DNA of 64,000 nt from Isoetes taiwanensis. Lineage: Eukaryota > Streptophyta > Lycopodiopsida > Isoetales > Isoetaceae. Below are positions 9,925 to 20,567 of this stretch, piece after piece. The stretch lies in the NCBI GenBank assembly GCA_021234155.1, contig JAJEKV010000072.1:1592526-1656525 (forward strand), read 5' to 3'. The notes beneath the pieces were generated by a model. It was not told where the DNA came from. It made no database searches and saw only the letters and a program-made list of their open reading frames with translations. Every line of letters begins with the position of its first letter. Positions within the stretch are counted from its first letter, which is position 1. The translations under genes and the position numbers were made by a program.

Positions 9925-11690
9925 AAGGGGAGATTGGTGGGAAAGCCCCAGACCTGGATGGTATGCAGGCAGAATTGCTTAAGTGGGCAGAGCCGTCCAT
10001 AATACCAGTGTTGACCGCCTTGTTCAACAAGGCATTATAGGAAGGCTTCCCGCTGCAGTGGACCAATAGTAGAGTTGTTCCCATCTATAAGGCAGGTGAA
10101 CCACACTGCCCAGCCAATTACCGAACAATCATGGTCCGTTCGATGTTTGCAAAACTGCTTGCTGGGATTCTCGGCGGCGGTTGGCCGGCAGAGAAGCGAG
10201 AGGTGCGGGCCCTCACCGAGGCGGGATTGGACCAGACACTCAACCATTGACCACATCTTCACGTTGCGAACTCTACTTGAAGACAGCAGAAACCACCGTC
10301 AGGATCAATATTGTTGCTTTGTGGATTTCGCGAAGGCATTTGACACTGTGCCTCGGGAAAAACTATGGGCGGTTACAGCGGTGGGGGTTCTGTAGATTTG
10401 CAAAATGCAGTTAATACAGGCTATATGAAAGATGCTCGGGTCGGTTGCAGCCGACAAGCCAACCATTTGATAGTAGTATCGGGGTTCGTCAGAGATGCCT
10501 TCTCTCCCCAACATTGTTTGGACTTTACATTGATCAATCGGAGAGTTGGCTTGCTGATAATGGGGGCGATGGAGCTCACCTTCTCTACCAGATCATCGAG
10601 CCGGTTAATATATGCTGATGATGTGGACCTCTAACTTACACACCGGCGGACATACAGCGACATCTCGATGCCACGGACACATTACGTCAAGCGGCGGATA
10701 TGCGTCAACGGCCAAGACTAAAGTGGTTTTCATATCATCTTCACGTCAGCCGACCCTCCTTCAGTTATCGAGGGCAGAATGTGGAAGTAGCATCCACATA
10801 CAAATATTTGGGAGTGGAGTTTCCTTCTACTATATGCGGGACATATCCATGCGACTACAGTGGCATTGTTTGGAAGGAACTATATGCAATGCAAAACAAT
10901 AGTCATAGAGTGGAGTTGTATGATTGGGCCCATCAGTCACACCTGTTCAAGGTCTTAGTGGAGCCTGTCCTTTTATACGGGATTGAAGTATGGGCCCGTT
11001 ATGGTATCCCTCGCTACTTGGAATGACTTGGGGCGGTGCGTAAAGCCTTCTTGAAATACGAGCACTAGGGGTGAAGTCCACGGTCCCATATCAAATTCTC
11101 TGCAGGAGATAGGATCCTTGCCTCTTGAGGAGGTGACCCCTTGATAAGCCACATTGTCTATTTTTTCGAGAAGGTGGTCAATATGGACGATGCCCGCCTC
11201 CCTAAACTAGCTTATATCATGGCAATGGGGCTGCAGAGCCTCAAGGCCTACTGGAGGGAAAAGAGAGCTCAATGGTTGGCTAGATGGAATGTGCAAGAGC
11301 ACAGGTGCATACATGTGCAAATAGAGGCAGATCGGTATAGCTTGAGGCAATATCTTGATGCTTGCTTCCTCAGCAAGCTTTGGGATGCCAATACCCTTGA
11401 ACATGTCAAGACAGCACACTACCAGCTGAGTTGGTCAGGTCTGGCCAGCCGTTACATGTGACATTGAGGATAGCATCCGTACGGGTGCTAGGATCATACC
11501 TTCATGATGATGTATACTTATACAGTTTGACAACATTCTTATTACTGCCACGATTTTTCCCTCGAAAACCCTTCGGGGCGGGGGGTTTTAACCCGGAAAG
11601 TAATAAGTTTGCTGCGCTCCTTCTGGGTCCCATAGGCCGATTGGTCTCAGTGGACGATAAAAAATCATTCTCATTCTCATTCTCATCCTA
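9925..11690 (+). mobile_element. Degenerate LINE of the second family, RT to 3' tail (tail copy 3)
   Basis: The coding line is broken by many frameshifts but its order is clear. An RT fingers region (KAPDLDGMQAELLKW near 9937; NSRVVPIYKAGEP near 10065; PANYRTIM near 10110) is followed by CCFVDFAKAFDTVPREKLW (near 10315), YADDVDL (10610-10632), a C-terminal region (YKYLGVEF near 10800; EPVLLYGIEVW near 10962) and TAHYQLSWSGLASRYM (near 11410). The non-coding 3' end has the shared block (TTTTCCCTCGAAAACCC, GGGTCCCATAGGCCGATTGG, GGACGATAAAA) and finishes in (ATTCTC)n at 11668-11688. The FVDFAKAFDTVPR motif separates it from the L1-type element at the left edge. The 5' part including any endonuclease is missing. 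Confidence 0.85.
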
Positions 11691-12071
11691 AGCTGCACAC
11701 AATTTTTCTGTGGCTTTCTAAGTGTCATATCAACTTATACAAAGGAATTAATGCTCATGGTATATATGAAGAAGATTGCCGGTTTGTAGAAAAAAACAGC
11801 AGCTTGAACCTGGACTCTATAGCGTGTTTCAGGTGATCCACAGAAAATGGAGCTCAAATCTTCTTTGCAATAGCTTAAGTCAATTATCTCTAAATTGACT
11901 TCCATGGCAAGTCTCTGGCCTCAAATGAGAATTTTGAGATAGGAATACATTTCCATCAAGCTAATTCATGTGGACCGATAGAAGAACAATTACTCGACAA
12001 TTACAATTGAGAAGGTTAAGTCATATTCCAAACCATAGGCTTTGCTTTATACATATTTCAAAAATATAAAC
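11691..12071. other. Intergenic, nothing recognised
   Basis: Between the (ATTCTC)n tail of the LINE and the inverted repeat at 12072. I see no coding frame, RNA gene or repeat structure here. Confidence 0.5.
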
Positions 12072-12289
12072 GGCATTAGAGTTTTTTTGAGGTCAAATAA
12101 GGGCCTTGTAAGAATATATTGGGGGGGGCTGCCACGTAGGATCCCGAACCTACCTTTCCCCCCTCCATACCTAACTTTCACTCTCCCCTAACCTAACTTC
12201 CCCCCCTCCGAACCTAACCTCGTACCTACTTTGCAATCATTATTTCCTAACGACCACAAAATTTAATGATTACATCTAAGATTTTCCTT

Positions 12290-12870
12290 TTCCCACCATC
12301 GAGCCGACCATCGAGCGGCCATCGAGCTTGCCATCGGCGCCATCGGCGCCAACGGCGCGTTGCCGCCAGCGTCCAAGCATTGTTTGAATTCGAATTATGG
12401 CGGATTCTTGCCAGCAAATTTCGCTCTGTTTGTTGGCAAGAATCTTCCTAATTCTAAGCTCCGCTCCGGTTCTCGGTCTTTTGCAGCGTCAATGGCAAAG
12501 GTATTTGGTTTCAAGTTGTCATTGCATTCCTTTGAATGTTCTTGGTTCTAATACTTACGTTTGGGGATCAAACTAATTCGAGGGTCAATTTAGAGTGCAA
12601 TTGCCAAAAGGATGCACGCCTTCTGAGGAATAAGTTCACTTGGAAGCAACCAATAGATGAAGATGCATTGCAAGCTTTTGGAGCTATGAATATAGACCTC
12701 TGGGCTAAAGGCCAACTTCTCAGAGACCTACCTCCTCATTCTCCTCGTTTTCCAGTAGGAGCTTCTTTTCTGCGGGGATCTATTTGCTCCTCTTTTGGTG
12801 AGGCGGGACATTCTATCACGGCGACCTCCACACTTGAAGAACCGGCATCTTGGTTTGACTTATCGTAAAT
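12290..12870 (+). pseudogene. GC-rich gene-like fragment inside the TIR element
   Basis: 12290-12380 is GC-rich with repeated CCATCGAGC/CATCGGCGCC steps, and translates to alanine/arginine/serine-rich peptides like a plant 5' exon. ATGGCAAAG followed by GTATTTGG near 12491-12505 looks like an exon end and a GT donor. Downstream, 12536-12868 is open for 110 codons (KFTWKQPIDEDALQAFGAM) without a recognisable domain. Composition differs sharply from the AT-rich surroundings. Together these suggest a captured host gene fragment (Pack-type capture), but I cannot name the parent gene. Confidence 0.3.
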
Positions 12871-13382
12871 CATGTATGTGTTGAACATAATATCTACGTT
12901 GTAAAAACTTTCTTTTCCTTTTTTCCTGCATAGTTCTGCAGGTAGTCTCCTCAAAAACCTCCTAATTCGGTCTTGATCAGCCTTCAGAAATATCTTAATT
13001 AAAGCTTGCATGCTCAGTAAAGGCAAATCAGTCACATAACATGGTTTTGGGTCAGGTCAGCTCTAGCCATGAAGCTATGAAGAATGTCCCCATATGCAAC
13101 ATGTTACACTCGACCATAACGTCTATTGTCAGGCAAAAATTATTGTATACAGTAGTTGCATCAAATAGCTCCTCTATCTCCTCCTCAAACTCTTACGGAT
13201 GCCCGACAAAATTCCATTCTTTTCTCTACTATATTATCATACCATGTGCTAAACAACTCCCATGCCTTATCGATTTACTCTTTACCATTCTCGTTGAGCA
13301 ACACCTTGATTTGTGATAGTTTGAAGGTGAGTGCCTTAGTAGCGACTTGATATGCAAGAGTGACTAAACAGTAGCTCTGGTC

Positions 13383-13534
13383 GCGAAAATAAACATTTCC
13401 ATATTTTATGTTATACACAATTTCATAGACCGTGGCTACGATGTCAAAATAACACTTCCATATTTTATGTTTATACATTTATGCACCGTGGCTCACGATT
13501 GCAAAACAACACTTTCTTATTTTATAACGCCATA
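13383..13534 (+). repeat. Degenerate ~60-bp tandem array, copy 1
   Basis: Three imperfect units share CTTCCATATTTTATGTTATAC followed by an ACCGTGGCTACGAT-type segment and CAAAACAACA. The same unit reappears at 14191-14335. Confidence 0.75.
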
Positions 13535-13721
13535 CAAGAAGAGGTTCAATTGAAGGGAGGAAGTTAATGAGGATGCTTTGGTAATTTAGAGCAACGAACA
13601 TTGATATTTAGGCAATGACAACTCTTTTTGTTTCATTAAATTTTGAGTAGTGTTTTGTGAGTTCAAAAGTAGTCTCTTGTTAGTTATTGTCAAATTGACT
13701 ATGAAAGAGTGGGCCACGATG

Positions 13722-14110
13722 GTTCTGATCTTAAATGCATGTATCCGTTAGGAAATTGTGGACATGGAAAATTAAGCACTATATATATATTTTTTTAGGG
13801 CGTGGTTAGTTCTCTGAAATGCATGTATCCGTCCGGGGCTGTGGACATGGCAAATTCGCATAGTAACCCCTAAAAAATATATATATATATATATATATTT
13901 TTTTTTTTTGGTTTTTTTTTTAGAGGGGTGGTTCATGGTCTGATTGAAATGCATGTATCCGTCGGGTCGTGGACATGGCAAATTCGACCTTGTAACCACG
14001 CCCTAAAATTTATTTATTTATTTATTTTTTTTTTGGGTTCTGGTCTTGAAATGCATGTATCAGGTCGGCATGGACATAACAAATCGCCGCGCTCAGTTAA
14101 TTCACCCCTA
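13722..14110 (+). repeat. Four-copy ~100-bp repeat with AT-rich joints
   Basis: The phrase GAAATGCATGTATCCGT...GTGGACATGGCAAATTCG occurs at about 13732, 13817, 13950 and 14048. Copies are joined by (TA)n or (TTTA)n runs and by CCCTAAAA or its complement TTTTAGGG. The flanking TTTTAGGG...CCCTAAAA pairs make each joint fold-back capable. Confidence 0.8.
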
Positions 14111-14190
14111 AAAAATAAAAGTCTGTGGGTTTCCATCTTTTGGCATCGGGGTTGGGCCCTTAAGTGATCCCATCAAACCTCTAATGAATT

Positions 14191-14335
14191 TTCGCACCGT
14201 AGCTACGGTGCGAAAACAACTACTTCCATATTTTATGTTATACATAATTTTATGACCCAGGTACCTACTACGGTCGAAAACAACTTCTTCCTTATTTTAT
14301 GATATTCATATTTTAGCATCGTAGCTACTTTAATT
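14191..14335. repeat. Array copy 2, opened by a perfect 24-bp palindrome
   Basis: 14191-14214 is a perfect palindrome whose half is TTCGCACCGTAG. It is followed by two units of the ATTTTATGTTATACATAA type also present at 13383-13534. The pair of arrays brackets the four-copy repeat. Confidence 0.8.
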
Positions 14336-15667
14336 TTTTATGTTAAGCGAAAAGCAAACCTTTCCAATCAATATACAATAGATCTCCAATTAATCGTCAC
14401 TTATATTTATATTACATAGATTCATATCTGGATGCAATATCTGAACCGAACCATGTCTTGACTTATCACGCATTCAAAGAGATTCGGCTCCATCATGAAG
14501 TCGAGCACTCCAACCTTCAAGAAATAGACTATCTAAAAAACTATCCACCGAATCCGGGAAATAAACATCTTGAATAAGGCAATGAACTACTCAATTCCTA
14601 AATTTGTCTTCACATGCCCGAGAAACCTCCCTTCTCCTTCAATGTCAGTAAACATTTCGTGACAACTTACTCCGGTGCTAGTAAGAGTAAGTGGCATCCG
14701 GAGGCTGCGGGTATAGCTCGGACAGGTGGGCAATGGAAGCTCAATAAGCTTGGATCTTAGGTGGAGTATTCATACCTCGAGAACCATATACCCTACGTGA
14801 GTTTTTACCGGTATGCTACCTTGAACAACAAAGGAGCCCATATCTTGGTGAAAGCAATGGAATACACTCTTGTGAAGAGGCGTGTTCTACACATGGATAT
14901 ACACAAACACGAGAGAATAGGAATGAACTGGATAAGTAACTGAACTAATTTAGATATGGATTGCATAGAAGTACATACTTACAATTTGCTTCTAACCGTG
15001 GGAAAGTTCTTCGCTTGCTTATTTTTTCTTTTGCCATATTTGTTGGAGTGTATACATGACTCACTTATACAAATATCTCTTTGCCTGATCGAAAACCGAC
15101 CACCAAAGCCTTCCAATGTGCAGAAACATCACTTCTCCTGCATCTTTTGACTCGCTATTCACCTCGCATTCCAGGTTGGAGTGTAACAAAGCTCCAGGTC
15201 GACACCACGAAGCTTTCAAAGTCATTTCTGATTGTGATAGAGCCATCTAAAGTCATAGAATTCAAATTAGAATGTGGAGCGGAATCGAAATACTAGGAAA
15301 GGCTCGGTGATTTTACCTTGACCGAAGCGTTTTTGTGGTCGAAACACACCGGTAGCAGGTGAAGCTATTCAAAGCAAATCGAAGTTCCCTTGGCGGGCAA
15401 TCGATCTTCAGCGCAAACTTTGTTGAAGAAAATACCTGAGCGGGAATTGAGGGCGGGAGCTAACGGTCATAATTGCTACGTGTGTAATCTGACACCCGAA
15501 GCTAGAGGCACGGATATTACCGAAGCTACGTGCAGTTGACACCTGGAATGGCGAAAGCAAGGCTCGGTAAAAAAACTCTGTACAAGCTCGGCTCCCCATT
15601 GGCCGCGAGCTTTTTGACGTGGCATCGAGTAAGGGCCCTTAATTGACCTCAAAAAAACTCTAATGCC

Positions 15668-17430
15668 TAAATCGTTATTGACATACCAAAATGAGAGGCA
15701 ACCAGAGGCGTCAATATACACTTTGGGCCATGGGATTTGCAGATCCGATGACCGAGGTGAATGAAAAGTAAACATTGCATGTGCAAGTTTACAACCCAAC
15801 CACATGCATTTTTGTAGCAGATCTCAATCAAATTGAAGGCAAAACAGGTGGCACATAAGTCTGAATGGAAATGGAATGGATTAACTTAATGTGGATCATA
15901 TTGTTTAGTCATGATCCAAAGTTTCTTGGGATTGCCTTCAACTTCTGGAGGATGTAGTCATAGTGGCACATTACTTCATATTTCCAGCTTGGTAAAATCG
16001 ATCACTTCTCCCTTCAGTCTTTACCTGCCAGATCATCTTTGTTCCGTCTTTACTTGCCAGATAGTCTCTACTAATAGCAGAGAGAAGAAAGAAAGAGATA
16101 TACCTGATACCAAATTCGTTGGAAGGATATGGACCATGACAGTCTCATTCCCATCAAGGATGCATGTTATCAAATTAGCTTATTAATATATATATAGCAG
16201 AAAGATATAAATTTGATACCAGGGAAGGGCTATTTGAGATCCGGTGGCACTGCCAACACGTTTATCTGTTCTATAGTTGGGATGTCTTCTTTAAAAGATT
16301 CAACAAGATACAATACCTGTAACAAAACAAAAACAAACTCGGGTTAGAAAAATAAAGCAAAAAAGATAAATAAAAACGGAAAAAAAGCAGTACTGTTTGG
16401 GTGTTGGAGATTATTTGGACAATCTCTGCGAGGCCACAACTATGCTACAACGAAAGCAAATTCCAACTGCGGAAGATGCTTAAACACGCATTGGAACAAC
16501 CCGCAAAACCAATATTATCTTTGAGAAGAAGATCTTGATGCTTTATATGGAGCAAAAAAGATAAATAAGACAACCCATATCCTCAAGCAAACTTTCAAAA
16601 CTTTAACAAATACTTACGAAATGTAGGCTGCGATGCGGATGCTCGGCATTTGCAAAAGGCGACACATGAAGAGCCATGCGTTATGGAATAATCTTAGAAG
16701 CCAAGATTTTTTACGGGGAAAAGGCAGATCAGATCACGAAGATCAAGCATTTAGCATACTTAGCAAACGGATTTTGATATTTAACAACGGTTTAAGCAAT
16801 GGATTTCTGGCTTAGCAACGAATTTAGGCTCTACAACTTGAGTTAGGAGCTCTGACTGATTCTTGAGTTTCTACAAAGTTTTATTGCAAGATTCTCATAT
16901 ACTTTGCTAGGATAGATATATCTTGGGGTTCTCGGGCCGCCATAACTCGAGATGACTGCTATAGCTTAGATGAGGGTGCTTTTGGCCGCCATAGCTTCGG
17001 ATGATCCCCAATGAAATCAAAGAAAATGAAGGAAAACAGATCAAAGAATCAATAGAACAGAAGAAATCATTTGGAAGAAGAGGGATTTGCACGCGAGTTA
17101 TACAAATAGAATCGAAGAACTCAATAAAGCGAGAATTGCTAGAAGAAGAGGGATTAGAACATGGATACGGCTAGAAATCAAAGGCTGCAACATGATCGGA
17201 ATGATCGGAATAGGGAGGTTGCCTTGGCGGCAAAGGAATCGAAGGCGGCAAATGAATCGAAGGCGCCAATACTGATTAGAAAAAATCCTTCAAACGTTCT
17301 AAAAACTTTGGGCCAATAGGATGTGAGGGCGAGATCACGATCTCTACTAGTTAATCTGCCCCCATGCATCTCAACCGTTCATCTCTGCTGAATATTATGT
17401 AATTATAACCAAGTTTGTCATTATTACATA
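15668..17430. other. Intergenic, possible minus-strand exon remnants
   Basis: No complete gene. On the minus strand, sequence after a TTTTGTTACAG acceptor-like site at about 16316 is open for 28 codons (LVESFKEDIPTIEQINVLAV) to a TAG at about 16230. A second open stretch at about 16108-16170 reads LDGNETVMVHILPTNLVS before GTATAT. Both look exon-like but match no family I know. Otherwise AT-rich with short local duplications near 16080-16210. Confidence 0.25.
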
Positions 17431-17591
17431 TTATATAAAATGCTTTTATAGGATCTTACAGGCTGCCATGCTGGCGGGCGGCGCCGACAAGAGAGAGAGA
17501 GCCTCGCTCGCCACTTCGCCACTGGTGCAGTGGCGCCACGAGCCATTATTCCGCCTCGTAAAATCCCATAAAAGCATTTCATAAAATATAA
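17431..17591. mobile_element. Fold-back (MITE-like) unit with GC-rich core
   Basis: The left arm ATATAAAATGCTTTTATAGGAT (part of 17431-17454) is inverted at 17563-17590 (ATCCCATAAAAGCATTTCAT) with few mismatches. About 105 GC-rich bases lie between, including (GA)n and paired GGCGGCGCC-type segments. The size and AT-rich arms fit a MITE; no target duplication was established. Confidence 0.55.
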
Positions 17592-20567
17592 AGGTATTTG
17601 GCCCTCAAAGAACAACATGAACATCGTCTCTCGACGGTGATACGCCATGGCTAGGGAGTGGGTTAACTTACCACGAGATTTCGGGATTGATACAATGCAA
17701 CAACGAAAAATTGAAGGAAAAATTTGCCGGTTTAGCCTCCTCTAAAGCCATCTGATGAGTTCGTGTAGGGTGTCTTTTCACAGAGGCCATAAAGAGTTTT
17801 AGGGAAAATACTCGAGCTTTTGCTGCTGAATAGGGCTTAAAATTGGAGCCTTAGGTTGTAGCCACAGCTAAATGCTCTCGAAGTGCAATATGTTTGCCTT
17901 CTTTCTCCGATGCAAGCAAATCCAGTACAAATCCTGCAAACATTATACCCGAGATTATGTAACCAGATTATTATCTGGGAAATGGAGTCAAGAACCAAAG
18001 TTTTGACAATCATAAGTGATTAAAATATGTGCAAAACACCTAAGGTTGGAAAGATCTCAACAAGATCTATCTATTGCACTAAACGAGAGCTCATTTGGAC
18101 TTTTCTATCAATAGTTATACTAGAAAATATGATCAAGTGAGTTAGTTATAACAGTTTTGCTGACTGGACCCGTCAGGCTCTGATTTCTGATTGGTGGTAC
18201 ATTTATCTTCATTTAGCTTAGTTGGCATGTTTTGAAGGCCCTTTTTTAATCTCAAAAAAACCCTAATGACCTGCGGAATGGATCCAAGGAACATAGCTTA
18301 ATTAAAGAAACCCTAATTTCGACGCCACAAGAAGAAGCTTCTTGAATATGCCTGCTTGCAAGCGAAATCGCTAGAATAGTGGGGACAGAGAATCTTGGCG
18401 GCGCCGCGCATCCAAATCTGGAAGGAAATTACTGGCTTTAAAGATTATATAAAGTAGGCATAATTTTAAGAAAAGTACCTTTACAACGTGATATAAAAGG
18501 ATGCAAAGGGATAGTTACTTCCCTTGATCCCTTCACTTACTTGCATTATTCGGTGGAGAAGCTTCAAATGGCCTTTACTTCAGAACTATAGTGGTGTCTT
18601 ATCATTTTCACTTGGAAAAGACGTAGATGTTCTTAGACTCATGGTGGAAGTGAGCTAGATTTATAACTGGTCCATCAGAGGCCCTTATGAGATATGTATT
18701 TAGTTCTTCTGTTCTGGCGACCATTGCTATTAAAACTTCCTATATGGCCTATAGTGGAGCCACTATACTAAGATCTGAGCCCTATTGTGTACTTTTCTCT
18801 TGTTTAAATATCTTGTCTACAAAAAAAAAAGGGAGGGATAGTTTTTGTAATATGCGTCTTGTTCTAAAAGTATGTTGCTCATATTAAGTTATCATATTTG
18901 ACTGATTAAATACCTTTGTGAGATATTACATCAACAGGTAAGGAAGCAATCCTTCTCGCAGGCAAGGAAACATTTCCCCATTGCATAAGAAATGGTTGGG
19001 CATTGCATCCTGGGGCACTTACATCTATGTAACATCGTAGTAAACGAATTTTCAAAAGAACTCCAATTTATTTACATAAACAAATGCAACTGACCTCGCA
19101 TAGTTGCTTGCTCTTAAGTTCCCAACTTACATCTTGCGCTGGCACAAGTGCATTCCATCAATTTGGAAAAACCAAGTCAAAAGTAGGTCCTAAGCCTGCA
19201 ACCCAAGTCAGAAGCTTCATGATATGCACATATGCACATCAGAGCTATATATACATATGGTTCCAAATATAAAGTCTTTTCAATCTTCCAGTTTATTCCA
19301 AGTGGACAAGTATAACACGCATTGTGATTCTCCAACACATTCTCCTGTAAATCATTTGGTGCAGCATAAGCTACTTATAGGATTAGCATGTTTTCAAAAG
19401 CTCAAACAACGAAAGACGATTGTCTACGTCAATGAGTATCGATCTTGTCATAATATTTGTCACATCACATATTGACATCCCAATTTGACCTATTCAGCTT
19501 GCTATACCAAATGTGTGAGTCATAATGTGACGTGCGTGAAATATGCTTCTAAAAAGTTGCTAATTGGCTAGACAAATTCTGGTTTTTTCTATCCCCAAAT
19601 GTTTTGCCATGTCATCACTAATATTTGCCACCTCACATTCTCATGCCATGTCATCACCAATACTTTTTACAAATAGTCACGTTTTAAAAAGGGGAGTAGT
19701 TTGGTTTCTCTTTCTTATGACACCTCATCATTTTCCGCCACTATTACCTACTCATCTCACTCAAAAAATATTCCTTTTTTCAAAATATTAACCTAGTCAT
19801 TTTCTACCTAGAGTGCATAAAATGCTCAGTCATCATGTGACTTGCCACACCATCGAAAGTAATGCCATGTTACCATGGAGAAATTTGTTTTTTTTTAAGG
19901 TTGTAAAATTATGTTATCTCCCATAGTTTTTGCAAATAGCCACCTCTCAAGAAGAAATAAGTTTGCTTGCTCTTTTATGCCACCTCATCATTTCTACTGT
20001 CATATCATTTCCATGTCACCTTATGTACCAACATTCTACTCTACATTGCCACTCTTCTTCAACAGAGTAGATTTTGACCACAACCTGCAAAAACCTAAGG
20101 CATCAAGGCAGCTTGAGCTTGCAGTTTTCTTTGTAGAAGCAACATCTCCCATTCGCAAACCAGATCCCTATACGTTTGAATGCAAAAGGATGAAATGTTT
20201 GAGGAAAGAATGAAGAGCCAAAGAGAATCTACATCCTCTTACCCCCATACTATTGTTTAGATAGCACATGCTTAGTGTTGCAGCAAGATAGGTAGAAATG
20301 ACCTAGCATATTATATAAGACCTCACAGAGGAGCATAGCTGGGAAAGTTTTAAGGGTCCATCTTCTGGCGTCAACAACGTCCCTCCACACGATAACACTG
20401 TGCGAGATCCTGGTTGAATCTGACTAGGATGCTTCAAACGAAATCTCCTACCTGATGCAAAATCCCCCTCTCGGAGAAATCCACTACCGCCGTAAAACCC
20501 AGCGCACTGTTGCAAAGGGACTACCAGCACGCCAGCCTTTGCTGCCCCGCCACGCCACCCACACCTC
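17592..20567. other. Intergenic; one solo TIR-like end
   Basis: At about 18234-18272 there is a diverged copy of the TIR of the 12072-15667 element (GGCCCTTTTTTAATCTC, then AAAAAAACCCTAATGACC). From 19600 to 20010 two diverged copies of a ~150-base stretch rich in GCCATGTCATCAC and CCACCTCATCAT are present. No gene was recognised; the short frames here look random. Confidence 0.4.

Larger units (their letters stand above)
12072..15667. mobile_element. DNA-transposon-like element with 34-35 bp terminal inverted repeats
   Basis: The left end GGCATTAGAGTTTTTTTGAG... (12072-12105) is the reverse complement of 15633-15667 with one mismatch and one extra base. Possible target duplications are TAAAC (left) and TAAAT (right), which is weak. 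No transposase was recognised inside, so it would be non-autonomous. It carries a GC-rich gene-like fragment (12290-12870), a four-copy ~100-bp repeat and two AT-rich arrays. Related but diverged copies of the right end occur inside at about 14153-14183 and outside at about 18234-18272, so this terminal sequence belongs to a family. Confidence 0.6.

Noticed and set aside
12736-13035. 99-codon minus-strand frame
   Set aside because: No recognisable content; overlaps the gene-like plus-strand fragment in the TIR element.
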